From Syntrophobotulus glycolicus DSM 8271 (GTDB lineage: Bacteria; Bacillota; Desulfitobacteriia; Desulfitobacteriales; Syntrophobotulaceae): a stretch of DNA of 64,000 bases. Where the stretch lies: NCBI RefSeq assembly GCF_000190635.1, contig NC_015172.1:2976001-3040000 (forward strand). The letters are read 5' to 3'. Below are positions 50,377-59,800 of the stretch, piece by piece. Position 1 is the stretch's first letter; each line of letters opens with the position of its first letter. Both the position numbers and the translations under genes were made by a program. The notes under the pieces are model-generated. The model saw nothing but the letters and a program-made list of their open reading frames with translations, made no database searches and was not told where the DNA came from.

Positions 50377-51396
50377 CTAGAATTTTACGGAGACATTCAT
50401 CCCCGGCTTCAGCTCCGCGGAATCAGTCCGTATTTTCACATTGTAAGAGATAATGTCCTTTTCTCCCCGGTCATTGGTGGCTCGCGCCGTGGCAAACTCC
50501 GGCTTGCTGCTGATGTCCTCTATCGTTCCCTTGATGGTCTTCCCTTCTTCACCGGGCAGGTAAACCTCCAGCGGGTTTCCCACCGCCAGCTGCCCGAGCA
50601 GATTCTGCGGAACCTTGAGATTGACCCAGTTCTCCTGATAATCCGTGACCGACATCAGGGCAAAGCCGCTGGAGACCAGCTCCTTCTCTTCGATATTGAC
50701 CGCTGTGATGACACCGTCACAGGGGGCCTTGATCACCGTCTCCTTCAGATTGTTCCTGACGATCTGCAGATCGGCTTGGCTCTTGTCCAGTGCCGCCTGC
50801 GCGCTCCGGGCGTCGGCCCGGTAAAGGTCAACCTGAGTCTGAGCGGCTCCTGCTGTAGCTAAGTCCCCTTCAGCGGCCGCGACCCCGGCCTGAGCGGCGT
50901 CATAATCATGCTTGGCCTTATCCAGGTCCATTTGGGAAATCGCCCCGCTTTTCCACAGCTCCTCCAGGCGCTGATAAGTTTTTTCCGCCAGGACCTCATC
51001 GGCCTGAGCCTTAGCCAGACCGGCCCGGGCCTTCTCCAGCGCCGCCCCGGACGAAGCTTCGGCGTAATCCACGGCGGCCCCGGCTTTGGCGATACTTCCC
51101 TCGGCGGCCGCAATCCCGGCCAGCACCTGCTGTTCATTTCCCTTCAGGTCGCTGTCGTCAATCTGAGCCAGGACATCCCCCGCTTTGACGGTCTGGCCTT
51201 CCTTCACCTTGATTTGGATCACCCGGCCCGGGATCTTGGTGCTGACCTCAACTGTTTTTGCTTCCGCCTTACCTGTAAGCTCCCGGCTGCCGTCACTGCT
51301 GTGCACAACCCCGCTGAGCAGGAATACCATGGCAACGGCCGCCCCTACTACTCCCAGCCCGATGAAAACCTTGTAGCTCCTCTTGATTGCCGACAT
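50377..51396 (-). CDS. HlyD/EmrA-type membrane fusion protein
   Basis: A 339-residue protein from the ATG at 51396 (GGAGGG upstream; a GTG at 51411 is the alternative). A membrane anchor (about 9-30), lipoyl half (VSTKIPGRVIQIKVKEGQTVKAGD), a long alanine-rich coiled-coil hairpin, the second lipoyl half (IKAPCDGVITAVNIEEKELVS) and a beta-barrel. It pairs with the ABC-2 permease and follows its TetR regulator in the same operon. Confidence 0.9.
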   Translation of the reverse strand: MSAIKRSYKVFIGLGVVGAAVAMVFLLSGVVHSSDGSRELTGKAEAKTVEVSTKIPGRVIQIKVKEGQTVKAGDVLAQIDDSDLKGNEQQVLAGIAAAEGSIAKAGAAVDYAEASSGAALEKARAGLAKAQADEVLAEKTYQRLEELWKSGAISQMDLDKAKHDYDAAQAGVAAAEGDLATAGAAQTQVDLYRADARSAQAALDKSQADLQIVRNNLKETVIKAPCDGVITAVNIEEKELVSSGFALMSVTDYQENWVNLKVPQNLLGQLAVGNPLEVYLPGEEGKTIKGTIEDISSKPEFATARATNDRGEKDIISYNVKIRTDSAELKPGMNVSVKF

Positions 51397-51426
51397 CTGC
51401 TTTCCCTCCACTCTGTACTGCTCTGT

Positions 51427-52068
51427 CTACATTATTCCGTTAAACACAAAATCAATAATATGTTCCAGCCGTTTGTCCATCATTTCTTCCTGACTGATCC
51501 CGCAGTCCGCTATCCGTCTGAAGGTTTCATTATGGGTAAAATAAATCAGGCATAAGGCATCAATACTCAATAAGGTCTGGGCGATATCCAGATCGGGCTT
51601 AATGAGGCCTTCCTCAATCCCGGCCCGCAGAATATCATTGATCTGCTCCTCATACCTGTTGCGCACCTCATAAAGCAGGGTATCCTTGTATCTGCCCCGG
51701 TTTAAGGCTTCCCAGCCGATCAGCCTGACAAATTGTTCATTGCCGGCCAAAAAATGAAAGTAATTGCTGACCGCCTTTCTGATATTTTCCCGGGGACCTG
51801 CCGCGGCGTCAAAGTCCAGGGAGCTGACATAACCGACCTTACTGAGATTTGACCTGAGAACCTCCACATAGAGGTCCTCCTTATTGCCGAAATAATGATA
51901 GATCATCCGTTTGTTGATTTCTGCCGTTTCCGCTATCTCATCAATTCTGGCCCCGTCCAGTCCTTTCTCCGAGAAAATATCGGTGGCAGCCTTGAGGATA
52001 CGGACTTTGCTTTCTTCGGCCCGGCATTGATCGGTTGGCACACTGTTTTTCTTTTTGATTATTCTCAA
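51427..52068 (-). CDS. TetR-family transcriptional regulator
   Basis: A 213-residue regulator. The N-terminal helix-turn-helix is SKVRILKAATDIFSEKGLDGARIDEIAETAEINKRMIYHYFGNKEDLYVEVL. The C-terminal ligand domain (about 75-210) is of the TetR_C type common in regulators of drug exporters. It heads the operon with the membrane fusion protein and permease, and a 38-bp palindrome lies 26 bp before it. Repression of its own operon until a toxic compound binds is the expected mode. Confidence 0.92.
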   Translation of the reverse strand: MRIIKKKNSVPTDQCRAEESKVRILKAATDIFSEKGLDGARIDEIAETAEINKRMIYHYFGNKEDLYVEVLRSNLSKVGYVSSLDFDAAAGPRENIRKAVSNYFHFLAGNEQFVRLIGWEALNRGRYKDTLLYEVRNRYEEQINDILRAGIEEGLIKPDLDIAQTLLSIDALCLIYFTHNETFRRIADCGISQEEMMDKRLEHIIDFVFNGIM

Positions 52069-52093
52069 CCCTTCACCTCTGACCTGATTCCCT

Positions 52094-52131
52094 AATAAAG
52101 GTAAGTAACTATGTAGTTACTTACCTTTATT
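52094..52131. promoter_or_regulatory. 38-bp perfect palindrome, TetR operator
   Basis: AATAAAGGTAAGTAACTA (52094-52111) is followed by TG and its exact reverse complement (52114-52131). The arms are 18 bp with no mismatch. It lies just upstream of the TetR gene and can bind two dimers, as is common in this family. A GTAAGTAACT core in each arm is the likely contact. Confidence 0.8.
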
Positions 52132-52211
52132 ATTTTAATCCAACTTTTTTCAATGTCAACCGATCCTAGAAATATTTTCTATGTATCCCGCTGTAATCAA
52201 CTAGATGAAGC

Positions 52212-52255
52212 GGACTGCGGCACAATGAACTTTTTAGTCCATTGTGCCGCAGTCC
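52212..52255. other. Long inverted repeat downstream of the FnIII/CWB2 gene
   Basis: GGACTGCGGCACAATG (52212-52227) and CATTGTGCCGCAGTCC (52240-52255) form a perfect 16-bp stem with a 12-base loop. It lies 41 bp after the stop of the FnIII/CWB2 gene and could be its terminator, but no T-run follows the stem. It might instead be a mobile small hairpin element. Confidence 0.5.
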
Positions 52256-52295
52256 CGTTGAGGCGATATCCTGAAACTATTTCTGTCTTACCGTT

Positions 52296-54467
52296 TTAAT
52301 ACTCGTCCGTGGCGGCAGAAGCCCTGTTGGAATAATCACTTGTACCGCGACTGTTGTACGCTTTTACCTTATAATAATAGGTCTCATCAGCATCCAGATC
52401 GTCATCCACATAATAAGTTTCGTCAATGATCCCGATATTGGTATAGGTACCGGCCGCCGATGTCGACCTGTAGATATAATATAAATCGGCATTCTTAACT
52501 TTATCCCAGCTCAGCTCGATCTCGCTGGAGCTTACGGCTTCAGCTTCCAGATCGTCCGGGACTGACGGGATCCCCTCCGAACCAGTGTCTATATCTTCGT
52601 CCTCATCCTGATCCTGATCTTGATCCTGAAAACTTCCCAATACCGCGTCGGATACTGCGCCGGTCCCGCCGAAGGCGATAATCTGCTGCGGTTCTTTGCT
52701 CTTAATATAGTCCAATGTCGCGGTATTGACAGTAGAACCGACCAGGAAAATCGGCTCGCTTTTTAGCGAGGCCAAGGCCACACCAGCCAATACGTCGGGG
52801 TAATCCTGACCGGTCGCCAGATAGCAGGCGTCAAACTTCAGATCGGTCTGAAAGGCTTTAATCACCGCAAGATTTGTTGTATAGGGGTCGGTACCGGTCA
52901 GGCGGTCAGGCGACGGGAGCTGGTCAAAAACAGCGGCGCTTACAGAATCGGTAGTCCCCACCAGCGTGGTACTGGAGAAATTTTCATTGAGGTATATTTT
53001 TATCTCTTCCCTGAGACTGTCTTTTGGGGTCAACAGAATGGGATAGCCCTTAATCGCCGCAATAGAAGCAATGGATAAAGCATCGGGAAAATCCAGACCA
53101 GTGGCAACGACCGCATGCCTGTTTGGATTTGTTTCGGCTCTGTATTGGCTGATCACTTTTGCTACTTTTAAAGAGGTATCATAGCGATCCGCTCCGGCGA
53201 TCCGTGTTGCCGCGATTCCCATATCCCTGATGGTTTGCTCGACATCATAAGAAATGACCCCGGTCCCCCCGATAATATAGACACTTTTGACCTTTAACTT
53301 CAGCAACTGGGCCCGGGTCTGGCTTTCCAGGCTGTTTTTAGACGTCAAAAGAATCGGTGCATTATATTGATAAGCCAGAGGAGCGCTGCATAAAGCATCG
53401 GGATATTGCTCCCCGCTAACGATAACAGCGTAGTAGGAGGTTGTCCAGCCTGTCTCCGCCACTTTGGCCGCCGTATCATACCTGTTTCCACCGGCAATAC
53501 GCCTCGCATCTCCGACCGTACCCGATGCCGAGTCACTGTCAGACGCCGTCGTGGCATGGGCAGCATTGGAATAAGTGCTGGTCTCAGAAGAACCGTTTTT
53601 TACCTGAACCTTATAATAGTAAGTCGTGCCGGCAGAAAGAGAACTGTCGGTATAGGAAGTACTGCTCACTGTGGTAATTTTGCTGTAGGTGCCGGAGGAG
53701 GAAAGAGCCCTGTACACATAATAAACGTCCGCGTCATCGACCTCATCCCAGGTCAGCTTGATCTGAGAGGCACTTTTGCTCTCCGCCTTGAGATTCTCCG
53801 GAGCGTCGGCGCCTCCGTTCTTATCCGTAGTCGCGTAAACCTTGTCGGAATAAGCACTGGTACCGGCACTGCTATGGGCCCGTACTTTATAGTAATACTT
53901 TTTACCGGGGTCCAGATCCTCATCATCGGTATAAGATGTTCCCTTGATTGAACCGATCTTGGAGTAAGTGCCGTTGGATGATATGGAACGATAAACATAA
54001 TAAGAGGTCGCATCATCGACCTTTTCCCAGGTCAGTTTGATTTGAGCGGAACCTTTGGCTGTCGCTTTGAGATCGTCCGGCGCGTCCAAGTCGCTCTCTT
54101 CCTCTGTCTTGACATAAGCGATAGAAGAATAACCGCTGGTGCCAGCGCTGTTATGAGCCCGTACCTTGTAATAATATTTTTTACCAGCATCCAAATCCTC
54201 ATCATCAAGATAGGATGTTTCATCCGTGGAGCCGATTTTGGAATAAGTACCGTTGGATGATACGGAACGGTAGATATAATAAGAGGTTGCATCATCAGCT
54301 TCTTCCCAGGTCAGATAAATCTCACTTGCACTATAGACGTCAGCTTTAAGTCCATCCGGAGTATCCGGGGTACTAAGTGCAAAACTGCTTTGCGGAAAGA
54401 TCCCAGCAATTAAGAAAAAAGTAACAAAGACTGAAATTTCAAGCATTTTTTTCTTGACTAAGCTCAA
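52296..54467 (-). CDS. Secreted fibronectin-III / CWB2 surface protein
   Basis: A 723-residue protein from the TTG at 54467 (GGGAGGGG upstream; longer frame lacks a site). A signal peptide (VKKKMLEISVFVTFFLIAGIF) is followed by three FnIII domains of about 93 residues (LKADVYSASEIYLTWEEADDA; LKATAKGSAQIKLTWEKVDDA; LKAESKSASQIKLTWDEVDDA), three CWB2 modules (starting RIAGGNRYDTA, with AVIVSGEQYPDAL and TRIAGADRYDT), an acidic linker of repeated Asp-Gln/Asp-Glu, and one more FnIII domain. CWB2 anchors proteins to wall polymers in Clostridia; FnIII modules space them or bind partners. Confidence 0.9.
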   Translation of the reverse strand: MSLVKKKMLEISVFVTFFLIAGIFPQSSFALSTPDTPDGLKADVYSASEIYLTWEEADDATSYYIYRSVSSNGTYSKIGSTDETSYLDDEDLDAGKKYYYKVRAHNSAGTSGYSSIAYVKTEEESDLDAPDDLKATAKGSAQIKLTWEKVDDATSYYVYRSISSNGTYSKIGSIKGTSYTDDEDLDPGKKYYYKVRAHSSAGTSAYSDKVYATTDKNGGADAPENLKAESKSASQIKLTWDEVDDADVYYVYRALSSSGTYSKITTVSSTSYTDSSLSAGTTYYYKVQVKNGSSETSTYSNAAHATTASDSDSASGTVGDARRIAGGNRYDTAAKVAETGWTTSYYAVIVSGEQYPDALCSAPLAYQYNAPILLTSKNSLESQTRAQLLKLKVKSVYIIGGTGVISYDVEQTIRDMGIAATRIAGADRYDTSLKVAKVISQYRAETNPNRHAVVATGLDFPDALSIASIAAIKGYPILLTPKDSLREEIKIYLNENFSSTTLVGTTDSVSAAVFDQLPSPDRLTGTDPYTTNLAVIKAFQTDLKFDACYLATGQDYPDVLAGVALASLKSEPIFLVGSTVNTATLDYIKSKEPQQIIAFGGTGAVSDAVLGSFQDQDQDQDEDEDIDTGSEGIPSVPDDLEAEAVSSSEIELSWDKVKNADLYYIYRSTSAAGTYTNIGIIDETYYVDDDLDADETYYYKVKAYNSRGTSDYSNRASAATDEY

Positions 54468-54623
54468 AATTACCCCTCCCAATTAAAATAACAGTAGTCA
54501 AATACTTTAAGTGGCTTTAACGTATAGCTGTTTATTCTTATGAATTTTTGAAATCACCGTTATTATTTTACCATATAATAGGTATTTATCCAACAAGTTA
54601 ACACGACTTTATCTTTGAAACGG

Positions 54624-54660
54624 AAAAACAAGCTGTTGGCCCAAAAGCAACCAGCTTGTT
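54624..54660 (-). terminator. Terminator after the TolC-like gene
   Basis: On the minus strand AACAAGCTG...CAGCTTGTT forms a stem closed by TTG/CAA pairs and is followed by five T. It lies about 48 bp after the stop at 54708. Confidence 0.75.
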
Positions 54661-54707
54661 TATCACGGCTCCCAGCACCTTATTGCGTTTCCATTATCCT
54701 TATCAGA

Positions 54708-55850
54708 CTATTCACCGGTAGCGGAGGAAGAAGGAGAACTTACGATTAAGCCTCTTTTGGCCCATTCATAATTACGATAGGCTTGATAAACTGTGTCTTC
54801 GGCCAATTTTACCACAATCTTCTGATTATAGTAGCCATTTTCTTCTGTTTTAAATTGAAGATCAGATATCATTCCCAAAATGTGTTTCTGTTTTGCAATC
54901 TCATAATCTGTTTCTACAGTTTTCAATTTAGTATTTTCTAATTCTAACGTATCCTGTTTATCCAGCATGGTCTGGTAGGCGCTGTAAAAACCGTGCCGAA
55001 AGTTACGAATCGCATCGGCTTCTGTTTCCGAATCTTCATCCTCATTCAACACAACATTGTAGCTGTCTTCCCAAGCGTGTTTATAATCGTACTCCACGTC
55101 GGTTGTAACAATAAGCGAGCGCATCACCCCGGGTACTTCTCCAATCTCCAAAGGTCTATCAAACTCATAGGAAAGTGTCAAGTTAAACTGTTCTTTCAAG
55201 GTTTGGCGGCTCCGTTCCAATTGCTTGATGGAGTTCTCCAAAGCCCGGATTTCATTTTTGGTCTTGTTCACTACCACTTCTGCCACCATCCCTAGATCCT
55301 GCTGCTTCACCAATGCACTTAACTGAGCATCAGCCAAATCTTTCTGTACGTTCAGAAGTTCAAGTTGGCGGCCCAGAGAATTATAAGAAATATAAACAGT
55401 TTCCAGGCTTGATGTCACGATATCAATAGCCATGTCCCGTTGAATTTCCAGCTTATCTACATCTATTACCGACAAAGATCTTCTTTGCTGATTAAGAGAC
55501 TGCTTTTGTCCGGTTAACAGCGCATAGAGAATATCATCATGCGTCGGAGTCGCATTCGGGTAAAGCGTAAAATCTGTAAGTATTAATGTCGAACTAAGCA
55601 AATCTAATTGCAGGATCGCATTATCAATAGCATTAAGTCCATCCTGCTTAGCTTCTTCACTGTCCTCTATACTATCGGCAGCCTCATTCGCCGTAAGATT
55701 ATGAATTTCCACCAAGGGTCCGATCTCCGAAAATTCTACTTTTAGAATATCTTCTTCATTTTTAGCGTCCGCCCAGAGACAAGAAGGAAATACCAATAAT
55801 CCAGCAAGAGCCAGGCAAAATATCGTCCTTGTCCTATGTAATTTTTTCAC
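54708..55850 (-). CDS. Exported TolC-like helical protein
   Basis: A 380-residue protein with a signal peptide (IFCLALAGLLVFPSCLWA) and a mature part dominated by long coiled-coil helices (QLELLNVQKDLADAQLSALVKQQDLGMVAEVVVNKTKNEIRALENSIKQLERSRQTLKEQFNLTL). This hairpin pattern resembles one repeat pair of TolC-family outer membrane factors, including the KQQ.LGM...VNKTKNE region. In a single-membrane Firmicute there is no outer membrane, so its role may be in the wall. The family call is from the helical pattern and TolC-like text. It sits between two CWB2/surface genes. Confidence 0.65.
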   Translation of the reverse strand: MKKLHRTRTIFCLALAGLLVFPSCLWADAKNEEDILKVEFSEIGPLVEIHNLTANEAADSIEDSEEAKQDGLNAIDNAILQLDLLSSTLILTDFTLYPNATPTHDDILYALLTGQKQSLNQQRRSLSVIDVDKLEIQRDMAIDIVTSSLETVYISYNSLGRQLELLNVQKDLADAQLSALVKQQDLGMVAEVVVNKTKNEIRALENSIKQLERSRQTLKEQFNLTLSYEFDRPLEIGEVPGVMRSLIVTTDVEYDYKHAWEDSYNVVLNEDEDSETEADAIRNFRHGFYSAYQTMLDKQDTLELENTKLKTVETDYEIAKQKHILGMISDLQFKTEENGYYNQKIVVKLAEDTVYQAYRNYEWAKRGLIVSSPSSSATGE

Positions 55851-55963
55851 CAGTTATACCCTCTTTCCACTACTCTCCTCTTCCGGCTGAACAGCCGGCT
55901 CTGCTATATCTTACTTCTATATCTATATTTCGTCAAGGCATTTCTCCGCGGTAACATCCGCTT

Positions 55964-56359
55964 CTATCGCCCTCCGGTATCACTCTTTACAAGAGATTTC
56001 CCATCCGCTACAACTTGAATATTGATCCTCTGTTCCGGGTATTTTTCTTGCAGCACCTTTAGGTATTTGTCCACCAAAGACTTCCCTTCTGCCTCACTTG
56101 TCCCGGCCTCCATAGTTACGGCTACCACGATTACTCCGCCTGTCTCAGATACCTTGGCACCAAGGACATGGGCCTCCTTCTGGATTAAGCTGCTGACAGC
56201 GGTATCGACCTTATCCGCGGTTTCGTCTGTCTTATTTCCGGTCTGGGTCTGGTTTTGACCAGCAGGCGGCTCCTTATCTTCCACCGCCTGTCGAGAACAC
56301 CCGACTGCAATTGCAAAAAGCAGGGAAACTACTAAGAAAAGGGATATTGATTTTTTCAT
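55964..56359 (-). CDS. YhcN/YlaJ-like sporulation lipoprotein
   Basis: A 131-residue lipoprotein from the ATG at 56359 (GGAGG upstream). Signal MKKSISLFLVVSLLFAIAVGC with lipobox AVGC is followed by an Asn/Gln/Thr-rich linker and a domain KVDTAVSSLIQKEAHVLGAKV to KYLKVLQEKYPEQRINIQVV that fits the YhcN/YlaJ family. Relatives are located in the spore membrane of Bacillus. It suggests the host sporulates. Confidence 0.8.
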   Translation of the reverse strand: MKKSISLFLVVSLLFAIAVGCSRQAVEDKEPPAGQNQTQTGNKTDETADKVDTAVSSLIQKEAHVLGAKVSETGGVIVVAVTMEAGTSEAEGKSLVDKYLKVLQEKYPEQRINIQVVADGKSLVKSDTGGR

Positions 56360-56816
56360 AATAACCTCCATTTCGCCACTACTGCTGGCGACACAAATAG
56401 TAATAAAAGATCAGAGTGGTCTTAGATACACCACCAGAAATACTGGGAACAAAACAAATTATTAAACTACAAAATTTATAATTTTGTATAGATCAATAAA
56501 AAGCTTATCGCGTTCACGTTCCTTTTCAACTCACTCTAATTATTTTTACGCTGTTACTTTCACCTTTAAATATATTCGGCATAGGAGGAAATTATCCTTT
56601 TGGTAAATTTTACGTTTTGTCGGTATTACGATAGTCACGTATGAAATTAGCATACTCCTGTACTAAAATTTCTGCTCACTTCTGAAATTCAACGCAGCTT
56701 TGACGCTGCTGTTACGAGGTTACTTCCCGAATTTTATAGATCTCCCCAAGTAAGATCCTTATTTTTCTATCCGCGTTTATCCACTCTTCTACCACCATAG
56801 CCCTTAGCAGGGAGCG
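56360..56816. other. Gene-free region before the S-layer-like gene terminator
   Basis: About 460 AT-rich bp without a plausible gene. It holds the upstream region of the lipoprotein gene. A GCAGC-TTTGAC-GCTGC hairpin near 56694-56709 is the only clear structure. Nothing else is recognised. Confidence 0.5.
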
Positions 56817-56849
56817 CAAAAGGAGACAACCGCCGAAGCGGTTGTCTCC
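56817..56849 (-). terminator. Terminator of the S-layer-like gene
   Basis: On the minus strand GGAGACAACCGC-TTCG-GCGGTTGTCTCC forms a perfect 12-bp stem with a stable UUCG loop and is followed by TTTT. It lies 33 bp after the stop at 56883. Confidence 0.9.
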
Positions 56850-56882
56850 TTTGTTAGCCCGTTCAGTACTATCTGTTAAGCT

Positions 56883-59800
56883 TTAATCAAGGTTACTGGT
56901 TCCATCACTCGCCTTGAGTGTCAACGTTGTCGTAGAGCTGTCTCCTACAGCATTGGTCAACGTGACTGTCACGACAACACTAGAACTTCCGTTATTATCA
57001 CCAATATTAACGCTAGCAACACCACCGGTTACAGTTGCTGTAGCTGGCGTAGTAGCCGCACCTGTTACCGTAATAGTGGTTACATTATCAGCCAAATTGG
57101 TAAATACAAGGGTATCATTTGAAGTGGTAGCATTGTCTGTAAAGAGCACTTTACCTTTCGTCAAGGATAGTAATGTGCCGGAAAGTACATCACTATTGCT
57201 GCCCAGAGCATCAGGAACCGTAGGTGCAACAATGTTAGTTACCGGGTATTCGACCTTCAACTTCAGGGTGGAAGTAACATTTCCTTCGGCGTCGTAGATA
57301 AATCCGATATCAATCGTATCATTTTTATCTACTTTGGAAGTAGCAGTCTTCGCACCTTCGAAAACTGTTAATGTTACTGTGTTACCCGAAGTAGAAACAT
57401 TATTTACAACAAATTTGTCGCTGTTTCTCTTAACTACAAAGTTACCCACAGTTCCAGCATCAACTGGTTCGTCAAACAGAATGTGAATCAAGCTTCCGCC
57501 GTTACCGCTATCAAGCGTAGAGTCATATTCAGCCCATACACTTGCGATATCGTCGCTCTTATTGTTGGTTCCATTCTTTTCTGAACCGGTATACTCAGCA
57601 TTTCTGTCGATGTTATCCAATTTCTTTACACTAGGATTGATTTCATCCGTCACGGAAATAGCATCATAGGCACTGGTATCATACGGAGAAGTACTCGAAT
57701 CAATACCTAGATTTGGTTGTAATTTAACACCATAGGAATTTTCTGATTTTGTTGAGCCTACCGTCCCAACCTTGATTTCTCCGCCGGATACTTCAGGATT
57801 AGCAGGTAATTTTGTATCATCATCCAGCGTAATCAAAATCTTATCGGCGCTTTTCTTTTCAATGTCCTCTACGGTGTAAACCGTAGTTTCACCAGATTGT
57901 TTTCTGTCGTTACCATCTGTATCTTTCCAAACAATGAAATCACTCTTGTTATACTTGTCAAGGTTTCCGTCGAATTCCACTTCGATCGTCGTCTTGCTCT
58001 TGGCAACCGCACTCAAGATGCTTACAGTTCTGCTGGCTTTATCCTCTATGGAATAGCCGCCACTAGCAGGCATCTGCGCAGTTGTAGTGTAATTGCCATC
58101 GACATCAGCGATGCGCCCAACGATTTGGATTTTGTTCACTGCGGTAAGCGCGCCGGCATTCGTAACGAAAGGATAATCCGTGGTAATTCTTACCGTCTGG
58201 CCATTGTCGATGAGGTCAATCTTAGCATAGATATTGTCATCTTCTTCTTCATCACCCAGATTTACAAAGTGTGAACCACTATCGGTAGAAACCTCATACT
58301 TGTAAAGATCAGTCACAGAGTAATTACCGCTTGTGGCCAATTTGTCGTCGAACTCCAAATAAATGCGATATCTGGATCCGGAAATGTCATAGTAAGCTTT
58401 TCCACCTTTAAGAACAGGAGCATCTGTATCGTCAACTACAACATCCTTGGTCACTTTTTCAATTTCATTACCAGCCTGATCTTCGACATCCTCAATCGTC
58501 AGCTTATAAGTGCCGTCATCGGGAGTCGAACGAAGTGTAAGATCAACCTTTTTGGATGTAGTACTCAGGTCAGCACTGGTAATACCTACATTATCGCCGT
58601 CTTCATCAACCAGCGTGTAGTTGTCAGTATCTTCCGCGGTACTTTCATCCACTTTTTCGGAGAAGGTCACTGTAATCTTTGAGTCTTTATATTCGACCTT
58701 CTTCACTACAGGTTTAACATCGTCTACGTCAATCTGAACCTGCACTTTAATTGAGTTGTTTTCGTTATCCCACAGGTCAGAGACCGCACCGGATTTGATA
58801 TAGACATAAGCTGTACCATCCGGCAATTCATTTTCAGAAAAATCCAAGGTCAGTTCGTTGCCGTCAATATCATCATCACTGATGCTGGAAACTTCATTAC
58901 TGGAATTTGTATGATAGAAATCTTCTTCTTCATCGCTTTCCAATTGAATGTCCTCATTGAAAATCAACGTTACTTCCTTAGCTTTGGCACTCTTGTAGCC
59001 AACCACTTCCGGAGCTTGTGTGTCTTCAACAACATCCACATCGAAAGTTTGGGGAATGATATTGAATCCAGCATAGTCCTCCAGACCATTGCCTACTTCT
59101 ACCTTAAGACTACCTTCTTTAAAGCTAGTATATACTTTAACATTTGCTTCAAAGCCGTTTTTAACCGGAACTACTTCCTTAACACCGTAAGTTTTGCCAT
59201 CCAAATCGAAATCAAACTCATCGGATGTATCTTTTAAGCTTGAAATCGGTTCACTGAAAACAAACTTAACGGTGTCTTTGCCAATTACTTTAACATCTTT
59301 TATTGTTGGAATATCATGGTCAGAGAATTTGATGTTATCAAACGCCACTTCTTCTCCAGTGATGATATCATCAACCGTCAATGTTCCTACTGACTCATTT
59401 TTAACAGGTTCAATTAAGGTTAAGGTCAGGGTTTTTCCTTCTACCTCAGCTTTCGCAACTTCAATATTGGAAGCATCTTTATCGTCTTTAGCGACAGCTT
59501 CCACATCATAATTGTCGACATCTGTTAAATCGTCTTCGTCGTAATCAGTATTACTAAGTGTCACTTGGAGCTGAATGAGGTTCGGAGCGGTAACGGATTT
59601 AATGGTGAATTCGCCACTGTCTTCTGTATCAAATATAGAATTTTTGACAGTGTCCGAAACCACGGAAGGTCCGCCGAGCGCGATCGCTTTCGTAGCGGAA
59701 GTGATCTTACCGGCAAGGCCGTCAGCCGCTTCCACACCGTTATTGTCGGCAAGAGCAACAAATGAATTGGTTTGAGCGGCGAACGGAGCGACCGACAGAG

